Shown: piece after piece, positions 63,950 through 64,000 of the stretch
Numbering within the stretch: position 1 is the stretch's first letter
Layout of the letters: every line of letters starts with the position of its first letter
DNA from: Dermanyssus gallinae
Lineage: Eukaryota > Arthropoda > Arachnida > Mesostigmata > Dermanyssidae
Direction of reading: 5' to 3'
Length of the DNA: 64,000 bases
NCBI GenBank assembly: GCA_003439945.1
Contig: QVRM01000998.1
Coordinates: forward strand, 62,001-126,000
Notes under the pieces: model-generated
What the model was told of the DNA's origin: nothing
Databases searched by the model: none
The model's input: the letters and a program-made list of their open reading frames with translations, nothing else
Program-made: the position numbers and the translations under genes

Positions 63950-64000
63950 TCCTCCTTAGTTTCCCCGAGTTCTCCTTAGTTTCTTCGAGTCCTCCTTAGT
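63950..64000. repeat. 20-bp tandem repeat running off the window end
   Basis: TCCTCCTTAGTTTCCCCGAG (63950-63969) is followed by TTCTCCTTAGTTTCTTCGAG and a partial third copy. The array may continue beyond the window. Confidence 0.92.

Overview
The window looks like eukaryotic, most likely arthropod, non-coding DNA, possibly from an arachnid or mite. Grounds: there is no operon-like gene packing; (TA)n and triplet microsatellites are very abundant; there are degraded Tc1/mariner transposases of two lineages; non-LTR retrotransposon fragments include R1-like ones; and several sequences look tRNA-derived. The taxon is an inference from this repertoire, as no marker gene is present. I found no intact conserved host protein gene, rRNA, CRISPR array or confident functional tRNA. 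Most open frames are low-complexity translations of (TA)n, (GTT)n or (CTG)n, or chance frames.

Layout. 0-9 kb: microsatellites, a tRNA-like repeat and a nearly perfect 230-bp tandem duplication (7.5-8.0 kb), joined to a dispersed repeat whose second copy lies at 41.8 kb. 9-16 kb: a candidate secreted-protein exon on the minus strand (9.2-9.45 kb), two inverted repeats (10.1 and 10.7 kb), and a (TA)n tract enclosed by a perfect 13-bp inverted repeat (13.0 kb). 16.3-19.4 kb: a nearly complete but mutated LINE on the minus strand, with APE-type endonuclease, reverse transcriptase and a Cys/His-rich C-terminus. 20-34 kb: largely featureless apart from a 22-bp minisatellite (24.0 kb), two overlapping hairpins (24.5 kb) and a mariner relic (26.8-27.9 kb). 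34-41 kb: GC-richer DNA packed with triplet repeats. 42.2-43 kb: an R1-like reverse transcriptase remnant. 44.8-52 kb: three diverged copies of a retroelement-like C-terminal domain (core QRLSLDIQRGNA). One has a 115-codon open frame without an early ATG, and one ends in (TA)n. 52-54 kb: transposon ends and a second mariner relic. 55-61 kb: triplet repeats, a strong 16-bp hairpin and a Leu-rich secreted-type frame. 61-64 kb: tRNA-like repeats and the 5' half of a second R1-like element.

The window reads as a graveyard of mobile elements rather than a pathway. The recurring theme is the association of (TA)n microsatellites with transposon and retroelement ends. At least four DNA-transposon ends abut (TA)n directly, and a retroelement family seems to end in a (TA)n tail after a conserved 3' motif. 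All identifications were read by eye from translations and motifs; no database search was run.
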